Under the pieces are notes generated by a model. That model saw only the letters and a program-made list of their open reading frames with translations. It searched no databases and was not told where the DNA came from. A program made the position numbers and the translations under genes. A DNA stretch of 64,000 nt from Undaria pinnatifida (Eukaryota; Sar; Phaeophyceae; Laminariales; Alariaceae): the NCBI GenBank assembly GCA_012845835.1, contig JABAKD010000006.1, positions 868,001-932,000 of the forward strand, given 5' to 3'. Shown here one piece after another: positions 62,681 through 64,000 of this stretch (position 1 is the first letter of the stretch; every line of letters begins with the position of its first letter).

Positions 62681-64000
62681 GGCGCTTGTACTTTTTTTTT
62701 CTCTGCGCAATGGTCACCGATAATCCGAGATATATTCCGAAGAATGTAGGATACTTGCTGTGATTTGGCGAAGTATACTACCAGGTATGTAATTATGTTT
62801 TACTACAACTACTTCGTATACTAATTGACAACGATGCCATATACCAGATACTCTGAAGTGCTAAAGTTATAATTCTGAATAATATTCCGAAGACTATTCC
62901 GAAGAATATAACTCCGATAGTATACTTATGTAATGGTAAGTTGCGATTACAGTAGTTACTAGTTTTATAATATATTCACAACTTGGACAGATCATGATCT
63001 ATAGATAGATCAGATCATGATCTAGATAGATCAGATGAAAATCTAGATAGATCATATAGATCATATAAATCGTCTACAGAACATGCCGTAGCTGCCGTTA
63101 TGATATGTGGTGCTGGAGCTGTATCTATCGTGCACAGGTCCGACCCGGGAAACGTTTGCTAGATGGCACAGGTCGTACGGCCTCCACCGGGTAGCATGAG
63201 CTAGACCGTGCCAGGAACAGAAGTGAGCGAGGAACGCTTCGCGGGAAGAACACTCTTGCTATCGCTCAACGCCGACGATATGTTCGCTAAAAACCAACAC
63301 CCCAACGCCTAACCGGCACGCTGCATAAATTTGGTTTCGACGCACACTATTGATATCAACAGTCTATGAACAAGCCCGGACACTTCAGTGACCATCAAGT
63401 GAACCACACCGAGCGATACGATCGTATGTATACGTACGTGTCTTTGCGCGGCTCGTCATTATTTCGCACCCCGTAGGTTGATTTGTTGTCAGTCCTCAAA
63501 TAGGGTTGGTGTGGAGGCTGTGTCGACTGAATAGACGATTCTACGATCGAGGTAAAGAACAAAAGCGCTTTTTTGGGAATGACGGGGGACTGGCTGCTTA
63601 GCCCAAAATCGTGGAAATGTCATTCTTGTTTTACAAATCTGATTCTTTTGTTGACCCTTGTGGGACTGGATTATATCTTGATTATAATGTACCGTCTTCA
63701 TTATAGTATACAGTCTTGATTGTAGTATACAGTCTTGGTTATAGCATACAGACCAAAGAAGCGACGAACGTGATCTAGCCGAGCGTGTAGGAAATGCTGA
63801 AAGGCATCACCGAGTGTCGCCGCGCCGCACGCTTGCCCTCACAGCTTGCTGTGTAGCTGTTCGAACGCGTCTGCTACGGCTGTACACCGGCAGCTCGGAC
63901 TGCTTCATGTGGCCGGTGCTGTCATCTCGGCAGTTTTTTTCCGTCCATTTTTGCGGCTGAAGTCCCCCCAAAAGGGGTTAAGATGTGTGTTGGCTCATCG
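62681..64000. other. Region after the last PEPC exon seen
   Basis: No further PEPC exon was recognised. It holds TTCCGAAGAATAT-like repeats (62,735-62,920), an AGATCATGATCTAGATAGAT-type patch (62,990-63,065), an AGCCCAAAATCGTGGAAATG word related to the 41,478 repeat (about 63,600) and three tandem ATAGTATACAGTCTTGATT-like words (63,690-63,745). Confidence 0.45.

Overview
The window reads as nuclear DNA of a brown alga (Phaeophyceae) or a close stramenopile relative. Three things point that way. There are EsV-1-7 zinc-finger-like repeats (C-x4-C-x16-C-x2-H-x12-C), a family greatly expanded in brown algae. The host genes are split by GT-AG introns. The sequence is dominated by short dispersed repeats, GC-rich simple sequence and TTAGGG-type telomere-like tracts. 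No bacterial-style operon, rRNA, CRISPR array or intact tRNA is visible.

Host genes sit at the two ends. On the left, a minus-strand region holds an exon with tandem IQ (calmodulin-binding) motifs (2.77-3.68 kb) and a low-complexity first-exon candidate with a good donor (5.78-6.79 kb). A 1.5 kb spacer separates these from a plus-strand region. That region has a candidate first exon (8.28 kb), a very long exon (13.39-16.63 kb) and a 114-base exon (18.23-18.35 kb). The last two join in phase, and the join itself restores the C-x4-C spacing of an EsV-1-7 repeat. On the right, 55.3-62.3 kb holds five phase-compatible exons of a phosphoenolpyruvate carboxylase (PEPC) gene, ending with the catalytic LTAHPTE motif; the rest of the gene lies off the window or was not found.

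The middle (19-54 kb) is a repeat graveyard. It contains a PIF1/Helitron-type helicase remnant, an old broken Ty1/copia element (24.35-31.42 kb) that has taken further insertions, and several families of small terminal-inverted-repeat elements. There is also a hairpin-forming family starting CAGCTGTGAG (at least 15 copies on both strands), islands of degenerate GGGTC pentamers, possible SINE-like repeats and many minisatellites. A few short coding-like stretches there are unrecognised.

The most unusual theme is local tandem duplication that includes exon sequence. In the PEPC gene three different exons each have extra, partly decayed copies beside them. The EsV-1-7 candidate first exon also has its 3' edge copied several times along the following 2.4 kb. 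One PEPC intron holds about 2.1 kb of a 15-base minisatellite, and another holds about 550 bases of telomere-like sequence. Intron and exon calls rest on splice-site sequence, phase and protein-family resemblance read by eye. No alignment or expression data were available.
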